From: Haloimpatiens lingqiaonensis
GTDB taxonomy: Bacteria > Bacillota > Clostridia > Clostridiales > Clostridiaceae
Assembly (NCBI RefSeq): GCF_044502415.1
Contig: NZ_CP172402.1
Strand: one strand, 5' to 3'
Length of the DNA: 64,000 nucleotides
Part shown: in pieces, positions 9,986 to 18,723 of the stretch
Position numbering within the stretch: position 1 is the first letter of the stretch
Layout of the letters: the number at the start of each line of letters is the position of its first letter
The notes under the pieces: model-generated
What the model saw: only the letters and a program-made list of their open reading frames with translations
Database searches by the model: none
Told to the model about the DNA's origin: nothing
Position numbers and translations under genes: made by a program

Positions 9986-10021
9986 GCACCTACTTTATTT
10001 TAAGTTTTACTAAGTAGGTGC
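9986..10021 (-). promoter_or_regulatory. Intercistronic hairpin between acsA and cooC
   Basis: A perfect 10-bp inverted repeat (GCACCTACTT ... AAGTAGGTGC) with a 16-base loop lies between acsA and cooC. No U-run follows on the minus strand, so it is not a classical terminator. It could stabilise the acsA 3' end or set different levels of the first gene and the rest of the operon; this is inference. Confidence 0.55.
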
Positions 10022-10066
10022 CTAAAAAATTACTGTATGATTTGATTTACTTTTTTATGTTGCTTG

Positions 10067-11959
10067 TTATATTCCTATTCTTTTACGTTTTTCTTCTATT
10101 CTTTCTACCATTTGCTCAGAAGCCTTCTTAGGATCTGTTTCTATAAAGAATTTAGCTCCTACCATATCTTCCATCCTATTTGTTAGTATATCAACAACTT
10201 CTGGTCCACCAGTTACTGGAGGAACTACTCCAAGCCATGTATCTATACCTGATGATACTACGTAAGTTCCTATAGAAACTGCTTTTTCAGACATCCACTC
10301 TGGTGCAACACCTACTACTGGTAAATCTGATATATCTACTCCTAAGTGGTTTGCAACAGTTCCTACAAGTTCTAATATACGGCTTATATCTACACAAGAA
10401 CCCATGTGTAATACTGGTGGTATGTCCACAAGTTCACATACCTTTTTAAGTCCAGCACCAGCATAGTTTCTAGCTTCCTTTTGTAATAATCCAGCTTTTG
10501 CTGCTGCTTGAGCTGCACAACCAGTAGCAACTACTATTACATCGTTAGCAATTAAGTTTTTAATAATTTCTACATGACCATTATCATGAGGTGTTTTAGG
10601 GTTGTTACATCCAACAACTCCTGCTGCTCCTCTTAAAACTCCTGAAACAATACAATCTGCTAATGGTTTAACTGTACCTGCTACTCCTATGTTTGAATTA
10701 GTTACTTTATCTAAAGCTGATACTATACTTTCTGTACTGTATCCAACCACTGCTTTACTCTTAACATCTGGAATATATACTTTAGAATTATCTCTATTTT
10801 TAAAGTTCATTATAGCTTCTTTTAATATCTTTTTAGCTGATTCATATGCATGCTCTTCATCAAATTCAATATGAGTTGAACCTGTGATTTCAGCTTTTGG
10901 AGATGTTGTTATGAATTTAGTATGATAATTTTTAGATAGTTGTGCAAGTGCTGGCATTATACATTGTACGTCAACTACTACTGCTTCTACAGCGCCAGTA
11001 ACTACTGCTAATTCTTGTTGTAGGAAGTTTCCTGCTAATTTAAGCCCGTGTCTCATAGTAGCTTCGTTAGCTGTACAACACATACCTACAAGGTTAATTC
11101 CATCAGCTCCTTGAGCTTTTGCTAATTCAATAAGTTCTGGATCTTCTGATGCTAAAATTATCATTTCTGAAAGAGTTGGTTCGTGTCCATGAAGAACTAC
11201 ATTAACTGAATTTCCTTGTAATACCCCAAGGTTTGCTTCTGTGTCTATTTCCTTTGGAGTTTCAAACATAATGTCACTAAATTCTGTTGCCAAGTAAGAA
11301 CCGCCCCATCCATCTGCTATAGCAGCTCTCATTGACATTTTTATTAAACTTTCAGCATCTGCTGCGCATCCTATATGAGTTGAGTGCATTATAGATACTA
11401 TATCTCTATCTATATTTCTTGGCATTACACCTAGCTTATTCCAAACTTCAGCTCTTTTTTCTGGAACTGTTGGTGGCAATGTCAATGTTCCAATTTGTTT
11501 ACTAAATTGTTCCAATCCAGCTTTTGCTGTGTCATGAGCTATATCATAAATGTCTCTTCCCTCTGTTTCTACACCAAGTCTTTTAGCAACTTTCATTAAT
11601 TTCTTTTCATCTTTTACTTTAAAGTCACCATCTTTACTTGCGTTAAGAAGAGTTAAAACTATACTTCTACCGTGATCTGAGTGAGCTGCTGCTCCACCAG
11701 CTACCATTCTAGCAAAGTTTCTTGCTACTATAACATCTGCTGTAGCACCACATATTCCCCTGTCAGCTCCCTTTCCTGGTACTGGGCTAACTCTACAAGG
11801 TCCCATAGCACAAATTCTACAGCATACTCCAGCTACACCAAATCCACATGGTGCCTTTAAGTCAACCTTTCTGTCCCAAGCTGTCTTTACTCCATCCTTT
11901 TTAGCCTTTTCCAATAATTCATTTTGTGCAGTTTGAATACTTAATATTTTCTCCTCCAC
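10067..11959 (-). CDS. acsA: Anaerobic Ni-Fe carbon-monoxide dehydrogenase catalytic subunit
   Basis: 630-residue CooS/AcsA-type CO dehydrogenase. The N-terminal cysteine cluster (CCRICAMGPC region, residues about 45-58) provides the B and D clusters. C-cluster ligands appear in the VVGCNNPKTPHDNGH, ATGCAAQ and HMGSCVDISRI segments. It reduces CO2 to CO for acetyl-CoA synthesis, or oxidises CO. The start codon is GTG at 11959, with GGGGGT six bases upstream. It is the first gene of the Wood-Ljungdahl operon, and no internal stop is present. Confidence 0.96.
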   Translation of the reverse strand: MEEKILSIQTAQNELLEKAKKDGVKTAWDRKVDLKAPCGFGVAGVCCRICAMGPCRVSPVPGKGADRGICGATADVIVARNFARMVAGGAAAHSDHGRSIVLTLLNASKDGDFKVKDEKKLMKVAKRLGVETEGRDIYDIAHDTAKAGLEQFSKQIGTLTLPPTVPEKRAEVWNKLGVMPRNIDRDIVSIMHSTHIGCAADAESLIKMSMRAAIADGWGGSYLATEFSDIMFETPKEIDTEANLGVLQGNSVNVVLHGHEPTLSEMIILASEDPELIELAKAQGADGINLVGMCCTANEATMRHGLKLAGNFLQQELAVVTGAVEAVVVDVQCIMPALAQLSKNYHTKFITTSPKAEITGSTHIEFDEEHAYESAKKILKEAIMNFKNRDNSKVYIPDVKSKAVVGYSTESIVSALDKVTNSNIGVAGTVKPLADCIVSGVLRGAAGVVGCNNPKTPHDNGHVEIIKNLIANDVIVVATGCAAQAAAKAGLLQKEARNYAGAGLKKVCELVDIPPVLHMGSCVDISRILELVGTVANHLGVDISDLPVVGVAPEWMSEKAVSIGTYVVSSGIDTWLGVVPPVTGGPEVVDILTNRMEDMVGAKFFIETDPKKASEQMVERIEEKRKRIGI

Positions 11960-12004
11960 AGTTTTACCCCCACTCTCTTAAATATTTTCTAAAAATACCA
12001 CATA

Positions 12005-12048
12005 AAAACTAAACTGAAAATTAGTTTTATTCTTACATTTTAATTATA
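12005..12048 (-). promoter_or_regulatory. Promoter region and leader inverted repeat of the Wood-Ljungdahl operon
   Basis: On the minus strand a TATAAT -10 box is seen at 12048-12043; the -35 region is poor. Just downstream, in the presumed leader, lies a perfect 8-bp inverted repeat (AAAACTAA at 12005-12012 and TTAGTTTT at 12021-12028, 8-base spacer), well placed for a repressor or RNA-level control. The leader to the acsA GTG would be about 75 bases. The remaining 12049-12364 is A/T-rich with no recognisable gene. Confidence 0.45.
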
Positions 12049-12364
12049 GTATTTTTACAACAAAAAAGAAACACAAAAAAGATATTTTTTTAACAAATTA
12101 ACTAGAGTTTTTTCCTTCTTTTTTCAGAATATTCAATATAACGTCTTCAAATATTTACGCAACTTTTTTCTAAACCCTACCCATATCAACAACTTACTAG
12201 CTATTTTGCCCCTTAATCAATAATCTACTTAATATCATCTTTTTCTACATTGGAATTATTTTTTTGAAACTTTTAAATTCTTTTTTGACACTAAAAATGA
12301 TTATTATTTAACATTTGTATAAATAATCCAACATCTATTTATATTTTTTCATTGTGTTTCACTT

Positions 12365-12409
12365 AAAAAAAAGAACTGTACTAATTTTTATGATTCAATA
12401 ATACAGTCC
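12365..12409 (-). terminator. Rho-independent terminator of the helicase gene
   Basis: An 8-bp stem (GGACTGTA pairing with TACAGTTC, one G-U pair) is followed on the minus strand by eight T residues, 18 bp after the helicase stop. Confidence 0.75.
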
Positions 12410-12426
12410 CCTTTTGAAATAATCAT

Positions 12427-14550
12427 CTATTTTCCCTTTAAAACTACTAATTCATGCAAAGCTCTAGTTGACATTACATATTTAATTTTATTCATTTGTT
12501 CAGAATCCATGTCTTTATCCACTAAAATTATTCCATCAAATTCCAATCCCTTTGCATAATAGGATGGTATTATTACCAACCCACCTTTGTATATACTATC
12601 TTCTTCATCTATTAATTTAATATATATCTTATCTTTTAGCAAATTATATACCTTTCTAGCATCAAATAAATCCTTACATATAATACCTATACTTTCACAT
12701 TCTCTTTCCTTAATTTCTTCTATATTAGATAGAATTAACTCCTTGAGTTCCTCACTACTTTTATATTCTTCCTGAGCTACTGGTCTTCCTTCTCTAACCA
12801 TAGGTACAATACTATTATCTCCTAAGTATTTATTAGCATATCGCATAATTCTAGCAGTAGATCTATAGCTTTTTTCCAGTTTAAAATATTCAACATCCAA
12901 TCCACTTATAAATTGACTCATACTGCTCATAGGGATTTTTCCTTCTAAAGGTATTAACCTTTGATTGCCATCACCAACTACAGTCATAGATATTGGATTT
13001 AATAGTTCTTTTATAACAATAAATTGTAGATAACTATAGTCTTGAGCCTCATCTATAACTACATGTTTAACTTCTTCATTATACTTAAAACCGTCTAACT
13101 TTATTTTTAAATAAAGTATCGGAGCTAAATCATCTATAGTTAACTCCTTATTACCATTAATATCATTATATATATCTATGCAATCTCTTGAATTTAACCA
13201 CTTTAAAGATTTTTTTGTTATAATTACTTCTTTAACAATCTCTCTTATCCTTATCTTTCTCTTAAGTTCTAAAAAGCTTCCTTCTAACTCTAATTCCTCT
13301 TTGCTTAATTTCTCTATGGCCTTTTTATATTCTAAATTTATTTCTCTTACTAATTCATCTCTTACATCTCTTATTTTTGAAAAAATTATCCTCTTAATCT
13401 TTTTACTTCTTCTAAATAAAGGCATATAATTGTAGTATTCATAAAATAAATTCTTTATTTCTTTTTCCTTCAATACTATTTGTCCCGCTAATTTAACATC
13501 TTTTATTTTAAACAAATCTCGATTCATTTCATCTATTACTGAGTCCATTTTTTCCTTATACTCTAAAGATGTCTTATACTTAACTTCATTTATAAATTCC
13601 ACATCTCCGCCAATTATATTTTCCATATAAGTTCCTAAATCCATTAATCTATTTATACCTAACAATGTACAAGCGAAGTCTGTAAAGGTAGTTTGTTTAA
13701 CTCCAGTTTCTCCAAGACTAGGAAGTACCATAGATATATACTCCATAAACACATTATTAGGTCCAAATATCACAACTTTGTCTTGCAAAGATTTTCTATA
13801 GTTATAAAGTAAATAGGCAACTCTATGAAGGGCTATAGTAGTTTTTCCACTGCCTGCTACCCCGTCTACCACTACAGTTTTATCTTTAGATTCCCTTATT
13901 ATTTCATCCTGCTCCTTTTGTATAGTCATTATTATATCTTTTAATTTTTCTTCTGCATTTTTACTTAAAACCATTTGAAGTATCTCATCTTTTATATCTA
14001 TAGAAGAATCAAACATACCAACTAAATTTTCATGTTTTATTACATATTGCCTTTTATTAAGTATATCCACAGGAACTTTTCCAGAAGGTGCTGAGTAATC
14101 CGTTTCTCCTAACTTACCCGCATAAAACAATGAAGCTATAGGAGCTCTCCAATCCACTACCACTGGTTCATAATCCTCTTCCCTAGTGAATCCAAATCTA
14201 CCTACATATATTTTATCCTCTTCATCAAATTCCTTATCTAAAAAATCTACTCTACCGAAATATGGAGAAGTTTGTAAAATAGCCATTTCCTTTAGTTTTT
14301 TATCTATAGTTTTATAAGTCTCTTCTTGGACAAATCTTTCATGATCAAAATATTCTATCATTTTATCTTCATCATCTTTATATTCTTCTATAACCTTTTT
14401 TCTATAATCTAATAAATTCTCTGTTATTTTATTTCTTTTATTTATATAATTTAATATTTCTTCTTTTATGGATTTAATGACATAATCCAAATGCTGCTTT
14501 TCTATATGCAAATCAATTTCTTTACTCATCTTATTTTCTTCCTTCTCCAT
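12427..14550 (-). CDS. helD: HelD-like UvrD/Rep superfamily 1 helicase
   Basis: 707-residue superfamily 1 ATPase resembling HelD, the RNA polymerase-associated recycling factor of Gram-positive bacteria. A coiled-coil N-terminal part comes first, then Walker A VAGSGKTT near residue 232, a UvrD-type Walker B (HVVIDEAQDYS), and C-terminal motifs such as KSYRS and GLEFDGIILVD. HelD of Bacillus is of similar length. The first ATG is favoured by GAGAGG at suitable spacing. It is monocistronic between two terminators. Another UvrD-like helicase cannot be excluded. Confidence 0.85.
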   Translation of the reverse strand: MEKEENKMSKEIDLHIEKQHLDYVIKSIKEEILNYINKRNKITENLLDYRKKVIEEYKDDEDKMIEYFDHERFVQEETYKTIDKKLKEMAILQTSPYFGRVDFLDKEFDEEDKIYVGRFGFTREEDYEPVVVDWRAPIASLFYAGKLGETDYSAPSGKVPVDILNKRQYVIKHENLVGMFDSSIDIKDEILQMVLSKNAEEKLKDIIMTIQKEQDEIIRESKDKTVVVDGVAGSGKTTIALHRVAYLLYNYRKSLQDKVVIFGPNNVFMEYISMVLPSLGETGVKQTTFTDFACTLLGINRLMDLGTYMENIIGGDVEFINEVKYKTSLEYKEKMDSVIDEMNRDLFKIKDVKLAGQIVLKEKEIKNLFYEYYNYMPLFRRSKKIKRIIFSKIRDVRDELVREINLEYKKAIEKLSKEELELEGSFLELKRKIRIREIVKEVIITKKSLKWLNSRDCIDIYNDINGNKELTIDDLAPILYLKIKLDGFKYNEEVKHVVIDEAQDYSYLQFIVIKELLNPISMTVVGDGNQRLIPLEGKIPMSSMSQFISGLDVEYFKLEKSYRSTARIMRYANKYLGDNSIVPMVREGRPVAQEEYKSSEELKELILSNIEEIKERECESIGIICKDLFDARKVYNLLKDKIYIKLIDEEDSIYKGGLVIIPSYYAKGLEFDGIILVDKDMDSEQMNKIKYVMSTRALHELVVLKGK

Positions 14551-14575
14551 ATTATCCTCTCCCTTTTTATAGAAT

Positions 14576-14609
14576 AAAAATGCGACAAATAATCTTAAGT
14601 CGCATTTTT
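14576..14609. terminator. Bidirectional terminator between ftsH and helD
   Basis: An 11-bp perfect inverted repeat (AAAAATGCGAC / GTCGCATTTTT) with a 12-base loop gives a T-run on both strands. On the minus strand it ends the ftsH transcript. Confidence 0.8.
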
Positions 14610-14649
14610 ATGTTTATTATAATGTTTTATATTTTTTCTTATTTGATTC

Positions 14650-16629
14650 TTATTTCATTTCTTCTACTTTTTCTGTTTTGTTTCCCTCTATAACTTTTTC
14701 TTTTTCTACTGCATCTTCTTCTAATAATTCATCTAAATTTCCTTTTACATTTAGATTTTCTTCAACTTTTTCTTCACTTTTATCTTCATTGGTAATTACC
14801 TCTTCATCATCCTTTATTCCCTTATATTCATTAACTATTCTCATGAATTCATCTCCCATTAAAGTTTCCTTTTCTAGGAGTACTTCTGCTATTTTTTCTA
14901 GAAGTTCTTTATTTTCAAGAAGAAGTTTCTTAGCCCTTTCATGGCTTTCCTTTATTATTTTTAAAGTTTCCTCATCTATAAGAGTTGAGGTTTCTTGGCT
15001 ACAATTTTGAACAGGCTTTCCATCTAAATATCTATTGCTTGGAGACTCTAATCCCATCATGTCGAATTTTTCACTCATACCATATATAGTTATCATATTT
15101 CTTGCTGCTTGAGTAGCTTTTTCTATATCATTAGATGCCCCTGTTGACACCATATTAAACTGAATTTCCTCTGCGGATCTACCTGCTAAAAGCACCGTTA
15201 TTTCATCATACATTTCTTCTTTTGAAACTAAATATTTTTCTTCCTCTGGAAGCTGCATAGTATATCCTAAAGCTCCCATAGTTCTTGGAACTATGGTTAT
15301 CTTGTGCACTGGATCTGCATTTTTTAAAAGTGCCGCCACTAATGCATGACCAACCTCATGGAAAGCCACCGCTTTCTTTTCTTTATCCGACAAGATTCTA
15401 TCTTTCTTTTCTTTTCCAGCTATTATTATTTCCACAGCCTCTTGTAAATCTTCCTGAATAACTTCTTCTCTTCCATTTTTCACCGCTAAAAGAGCTGCCT
15501 CATTAACCATATTAGCAAGGTCTGCTCCTACAGCTCCTGGAGTAGATTTAGCTATTTCATTTAAATCTACTTCTGTAGATATTTTTACATCCTTAGTATG
15601 AACTTTTAAAATAGCTTCTCTTCCTCTTAAGTCTGGTCTATCCACAATAACTCTTCTGTCAAATCTTCCTGGTCTTAAAAGAGCTTTGTCAAGTATCTCA
15701 GGTCTATTGGTAGCCCCTAATATTACAACTCCTTTAGATGAATCAAAACCATCCATTTCAGTTAATAGCTGATTTAATGTTTGTTCTCTCTCGTCATTAG
15801 TAGACATGGAATTATCTCTACTTTTTCCTATAGCATCTATCTCATCTATAAAAATTATACATGGAGCTTTTTCTTCTGCTTGCTTGAATAAATCTCTAAC
15901 TCTAGCAGCCCCCATACCAACAAACATTTCTACAAATTCTGAGCCAGACATAGAAAAGAAAGGAACCTTAGCTTCACCAGCCACTGCCTTAGCAAGCAAA
16001 GTCTTTCCTGTACCTGGAGGCCCTACTAATAAAGCTCCCTTAGGAAGTTTGGCACCTATTTTTGTATACTTTTCAGTGTTGTGAAGAAAATCCACTATTT
16101 CTATAAGGGATTCCTTAGCCTCATCTTCTCCTGCTACATCTGAAAAATTAACTCCTGTTTCATCTTCTCCATATATTTTAGCATTATTCTTACCAAAGGA
16201 CATAACACCATTGCCCATTTTTTTGTCCAGTTTTCCAAAAAGCATTTTTCCCATTATAAATACAAAGAGCAATGGGCCAACCCACCACAATAAAAAATCT
16301 ATTACAAAGCTATTATTTTGAATTGGACTTAAATATGTCACTTTATTTTTTTCAATGGTATCTAAAAATTTATTTTCTAAAGAAGAATTAGTTATTCTTC
16401 CAGTATAAAGCACTTCCTTATTTATACCACTATCCTTTTTAGGAACAACCATTATCCTATCTGACTTAATTCTTACACTTTGGATTTTATTTTCATTGGC
16501 TAACTTTAATAGTTTATCGTAGCCTACCTCCTGAACTCTTAAAGACTCCAAGAAATAATTTCCGATAGTTATAAGCAATATAGCTGCAATTATATATCCA
16601 ATTATATATTTCTTCTTTTTATCTATCAT
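14650..16629 (-). CDS. ftsH: ATP-dependent zinc metalloprotease FtsH
   Basis: 659-residue membrane AAA+ protease. Transmembrane segments lie at about 9-26 and 108-130 with an extracytoplasmic loop between them. Walker A GPPGTGKT (203-210), Walker B IIFIDEID (258-265), an SRH-like RPGRFDRR segment and the zinc motif HEVGH (424-428) are all present. The C-terminal tail (from about 610) is acidic and lysine/glutamate-rich. It degrades membrane and regulatory proteins. GAGGAGG precedes the ATG. Confidence 0.97.
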   Translation of the reverse strand: MIDKKKKYIIGYIIAAILLITIGNYFLESLRVQEVGYDKLLKLANENKIQSVRIKSDRIMVVPKKDSGINKEVLYTGRITNSSLENKFLDTIEKNKVTYLSPIQNNSFVIDFLLWWVGPLLFVFIMGKMLFGKLDKKMGNGVMSFGKNNAKIYGEDETGVNFSDVAGEDEAKESLIEIVDFLHNTEKYTKIGAKLPKGALLVGPPGTGKTLLAKAVAGEAKVPFFSMSGSEFVEMFVGMGAARVRDLFKQAEEKAPCIIFIDEIDAIGKSRDNSMSTNDEREQTLNQLLTEMDGFDSSKGVVILGATNRPEILDKALLRPGRFDRRVIVDRPDLRGREAILKVHTKDVKISTEVDLNEIAKSTPGAVGADLANMVNEAALLAVKNGREEVIQEDLQEAVEIIIAGKEKKDRILSDKEKKAVAFHEVGHALVAALLKNADPVHKITIVPRTMGALGYTMQLPEEEKYLVSKEEMYDEITVLLAGRSAEEIQFNMVSTGASNDIEKATQAARNMITIYGMSEKFDMMGLESPSNRYLDGKPVQNCSQETSTLIDEETLKIIKESHERAKKLLLENKELLEKIAEVLLEKETLMGDEFMRIVNEYKGIKDDEEVITNEDKSEEKVEENLNVKGNLDELLEEDAVEKEKVIEGNKTEKVEEMK

Positions 16630-16772
16630 ATTTGCCTCCTCACACTTTCCCTAAAAAACGGTCTAAAACTATTCTACCTTTTACCCATAGTATTTTCAAC
16701 TAATATTATGTATTATATATTTAGTTTTTTTTAATATTTTTTAAACAAACTTTATATATAAATAAAATAAGA

Positions 16773-16793
16773 GTCTATTCATAATGAATAGAC
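16773..16793 (-). terminator. Terminator after pepV
   Basis: The stem GTCTATTC / GAATAGAC with a 5-base loop is followed on the minus strand by TCTTATTTTATTT, about 20 bp after the pepV stop. Confidence 0.7.
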
Positions 16794-16811
16794 CCTTTAA
16801 TTATTTTAGTA

Positions 16812-18203
16812 TTATTTTGCTAATTCATATATAGCATGACCATATATCTTAGCGTTTAAAATTAAATCTTCTATTTCTATATATTCATTTGGTTGGTGAT
16901 CAAGATCTGGCTTTCCAGGGAATATTGGTCCAAATGCAACTATATTAGGCATTTCCTTTGCATAAGTACCGCCACCTATTGATATAAGCTTAGCTTCCTC
17001 ACCAGTTTGTTCAGCATAAACCTTTTGTAATGATTTTACTAAAGAATGATTTGGATCAAAGTAAAGTGGTTCTTGATGCTTAAAGTTTTCAACTTTAATT
17101 CCAGTGCCTTCTATTTTAGCATTAAATGGCTTCATCATGTCATCTAATTTATTAGTAACTGGATATCTTAAGTTTAAAGTCATAACAGCTTTATCTTCTG
17201 TTATATCTACAACTCCCACATTAAATGAAAGTTTTCCTGAAGCTTCATCTTCAAGACACACTCCAAAAGATTCTCCATGAGTTTCCATACCAACATTTTG
17301 GTTCATAAATCTTACAAAATCTATTGCATCACATTTTTCAAGTTCTAATGTTGAAAGAAATGCAAATAATTGCATTATAGCATTCTTTCCTAGGTGTGGT
17401 AAACTTCCATGAGCTGACATACCTACAGATTTAATCACTACGTTATTTTCATTAACTTCTGTACTCATTTGGTATCCTGTTTTTTTAGCAAATTCCTCTA
17501 CAGACTTAACTATAGCTTCTGTATCCTTAGCTATAATTTCAGCATTACATTTATCTGGAACCATATTAGCCGCATTTCCACCTTTAATACTCTTTAAAAC
17601 TATATCACCTTTAGACTTGTTATTTAAGTCTTTAACTATGTTGAATATAGTTATTCCTTTTTCCCCATTAATTATTGGATACTGAGCATCAGGAGTAAAT
17701 CCTGCTACTGGGGCCTTTTCTCTTTCTAAATAATGCTCTACTTCTTTGCTTCCTGTTTCTTCGTTTGTTCCATAAATTACTCTTACTCTTTTGTTTAATT
17801 TTAATCCTGCATCCTTTATAGCTTTTAGTCCATAAAGTGCTGCCATTATAGGTCCTTTGTCATCTAAAGTTCCCCTTGCATATATTTTTCCATCATGTAT
17901 TTCAGCTGAATATGGAGGATATATCCATCCATCTCCCTCTGGAACCACATCTAAGTGCCCTAGTACAGCTACATAATCTTCACCTTCGCCGTATTCAGCA
18001 TATCCTACATAATTATCTAAGTTAACTGTTTTAAAACCTAATTTTTCACTTATTTTAAGTGCACATTCTAAAGCCTTTGCTGGGCCTTCTCCAAAGGGCA
18101 TTCCTTCTTTAGCTTCTCCCTCAACACTTTTAATCTTAAGTAGTTCTTGTGTTGATTCTATTAATTCATCTTTCATCTGGTCAATTCTTTTATTGATTTC
18201 CAC
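16812..18203 (-). CDS. pepV: Dipeptidase PepV (M20 family)
   Basis: 463-residue M20 metallopeptidase. Zinc ligands are in GHLDVVP (near residue 84), the DDKGP segment (near 118), the EETGS segment (near 152) and the late HQPNEY motif. PepV-type enzymes hydrolyse dipeptides in the cytosol. The start codon is GTG, preceded by GGGGGG and six bases. The PqqD-like gene lies 19 bp upstream and is probably co-transcribed. Confidence 0.92.
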   Translation of the reverse strand: MEINKRIDQMKDELIESTQELLKIKSVEGEAKEGMPFGEGPAKALECALKISEKLGFKTVNLDNYVGYAEYGEGEDYVAVLGHLDVVPEGDGWIYPPYSAEIHDGKIYARGTLDDKGPIMAALYGLKAIKDAGLKLNKRVRVIYGTNEETGSKEVEHYLEREKAPVAGFTPDAQYPIINGEKGITIFNIVKDLNNKSKGDIVLKSIKGGNAANMVPDKCNAEIIAKDTEAIVKSVEEFAKKTGYQMSTEVNENNVVIKSVGMSAHGSLPHLGKNAIMQLFAFLSTLELEKCDAIDFVRFMNQNVGMETHGESFGVCLEDEASGKLSFNVGVVDITEDKAVMTLNLRYPVTNKLDDMMKPFNAKIEGTGIKVENFKHQEPLYFDPNHSLVKSLQKVYAEQTGEEAKLISIGGGTYAKEMPNIVAFGPIFPGKPDLDHQPNEYIEIEDLILNAKIYGHAIYELAK

Positions 18204-18222
18204 GGTGTTCCCCCCTATATTT

Positions 18223-18630
18223 TTATTTTTTAAAGGAAATCCATCCTTTTTTATTTAAATATCTCATATACATTATAAGCCTTTCATAAATAGGATGACA
18301 AGTTTCCTTATAATTATCCTTGTTTAAATTTTTATATTCCTTTTGTATTTCTGGAACATTTAATAATATATTACCTATATCATATATATTATTCTTTCCA
18401 TCCATAGATTCCCATACAGCAGTTCCTAATTTATCAAGCTTAATATCACTAACTGCCGGCTTTTTAACAAGCCATCTTAAAAATTTCTCAATAGCCTTTT
18501 CATGATAAAATATTAAATATACATTTCCATTTCTTTTTTCCCAGTATTTATGTTTTTTTATTGGAATGTATAGCAAAAAATTATCATCAAAATTTTTATC
18601 TTCTTTAATATTATTATTTTTATTAACCAT
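18223..18630 (-). CDS. PqqD-like small protein
   Basis: 135-residue protein whose central and C-terminal parts resemble the PqqD fold: an LDKLGTAVWESMDGKNNIYDI segment (about 68-88) followed by a winged-helix-like ending (YLNKKGWISF). PqqD domains bind peptides for radical-SAM enzymes, but none is encoded nearby. Its only neighbour is pepV, 19 bp downstream, so its job is unknown. GAGAGGG precedes the ATG. Confidence 0.7.
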   Translation of the reverse strand: MVNKNNNIKEDKNFDDNFLLYIPIKKHKYWEKRNGNVYLIFYHEKAIEKFLRWLVKKPAVSDIKLDKLGTAVWESMDGKNNIYDIGNILLNVPEIQKEYKNLNKDNYKETCHPIYERLIMYMRYLNKKGWISFKK

Positions 18631-18660
18631 ATATTCCCTCTCTTGTGATTATAAATTTAA

Positions 18661-18706
18661 AGAGCATATGGACCATACATATTATGCATTATAGTCCATA
18701 GCTCTT
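18661..18706. terminator. Terminator after the OPT transporter
   Basis: A long stem (AGAGC-TATGGAC with GTCCATA-GCTCT, one bulged base) lies between the OPT gene and the PqqD-like gene. A short T-run follows on either strand. Confidence 0.6.
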
Positions 18707-18723
18707 TTATCTAGATTTTAATA

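Noticed and set aside
10067..11959. In-frame UGA within acsA, as reported for some acetogens
   Set aside because: The 630-codon frame is uninterrupted here.
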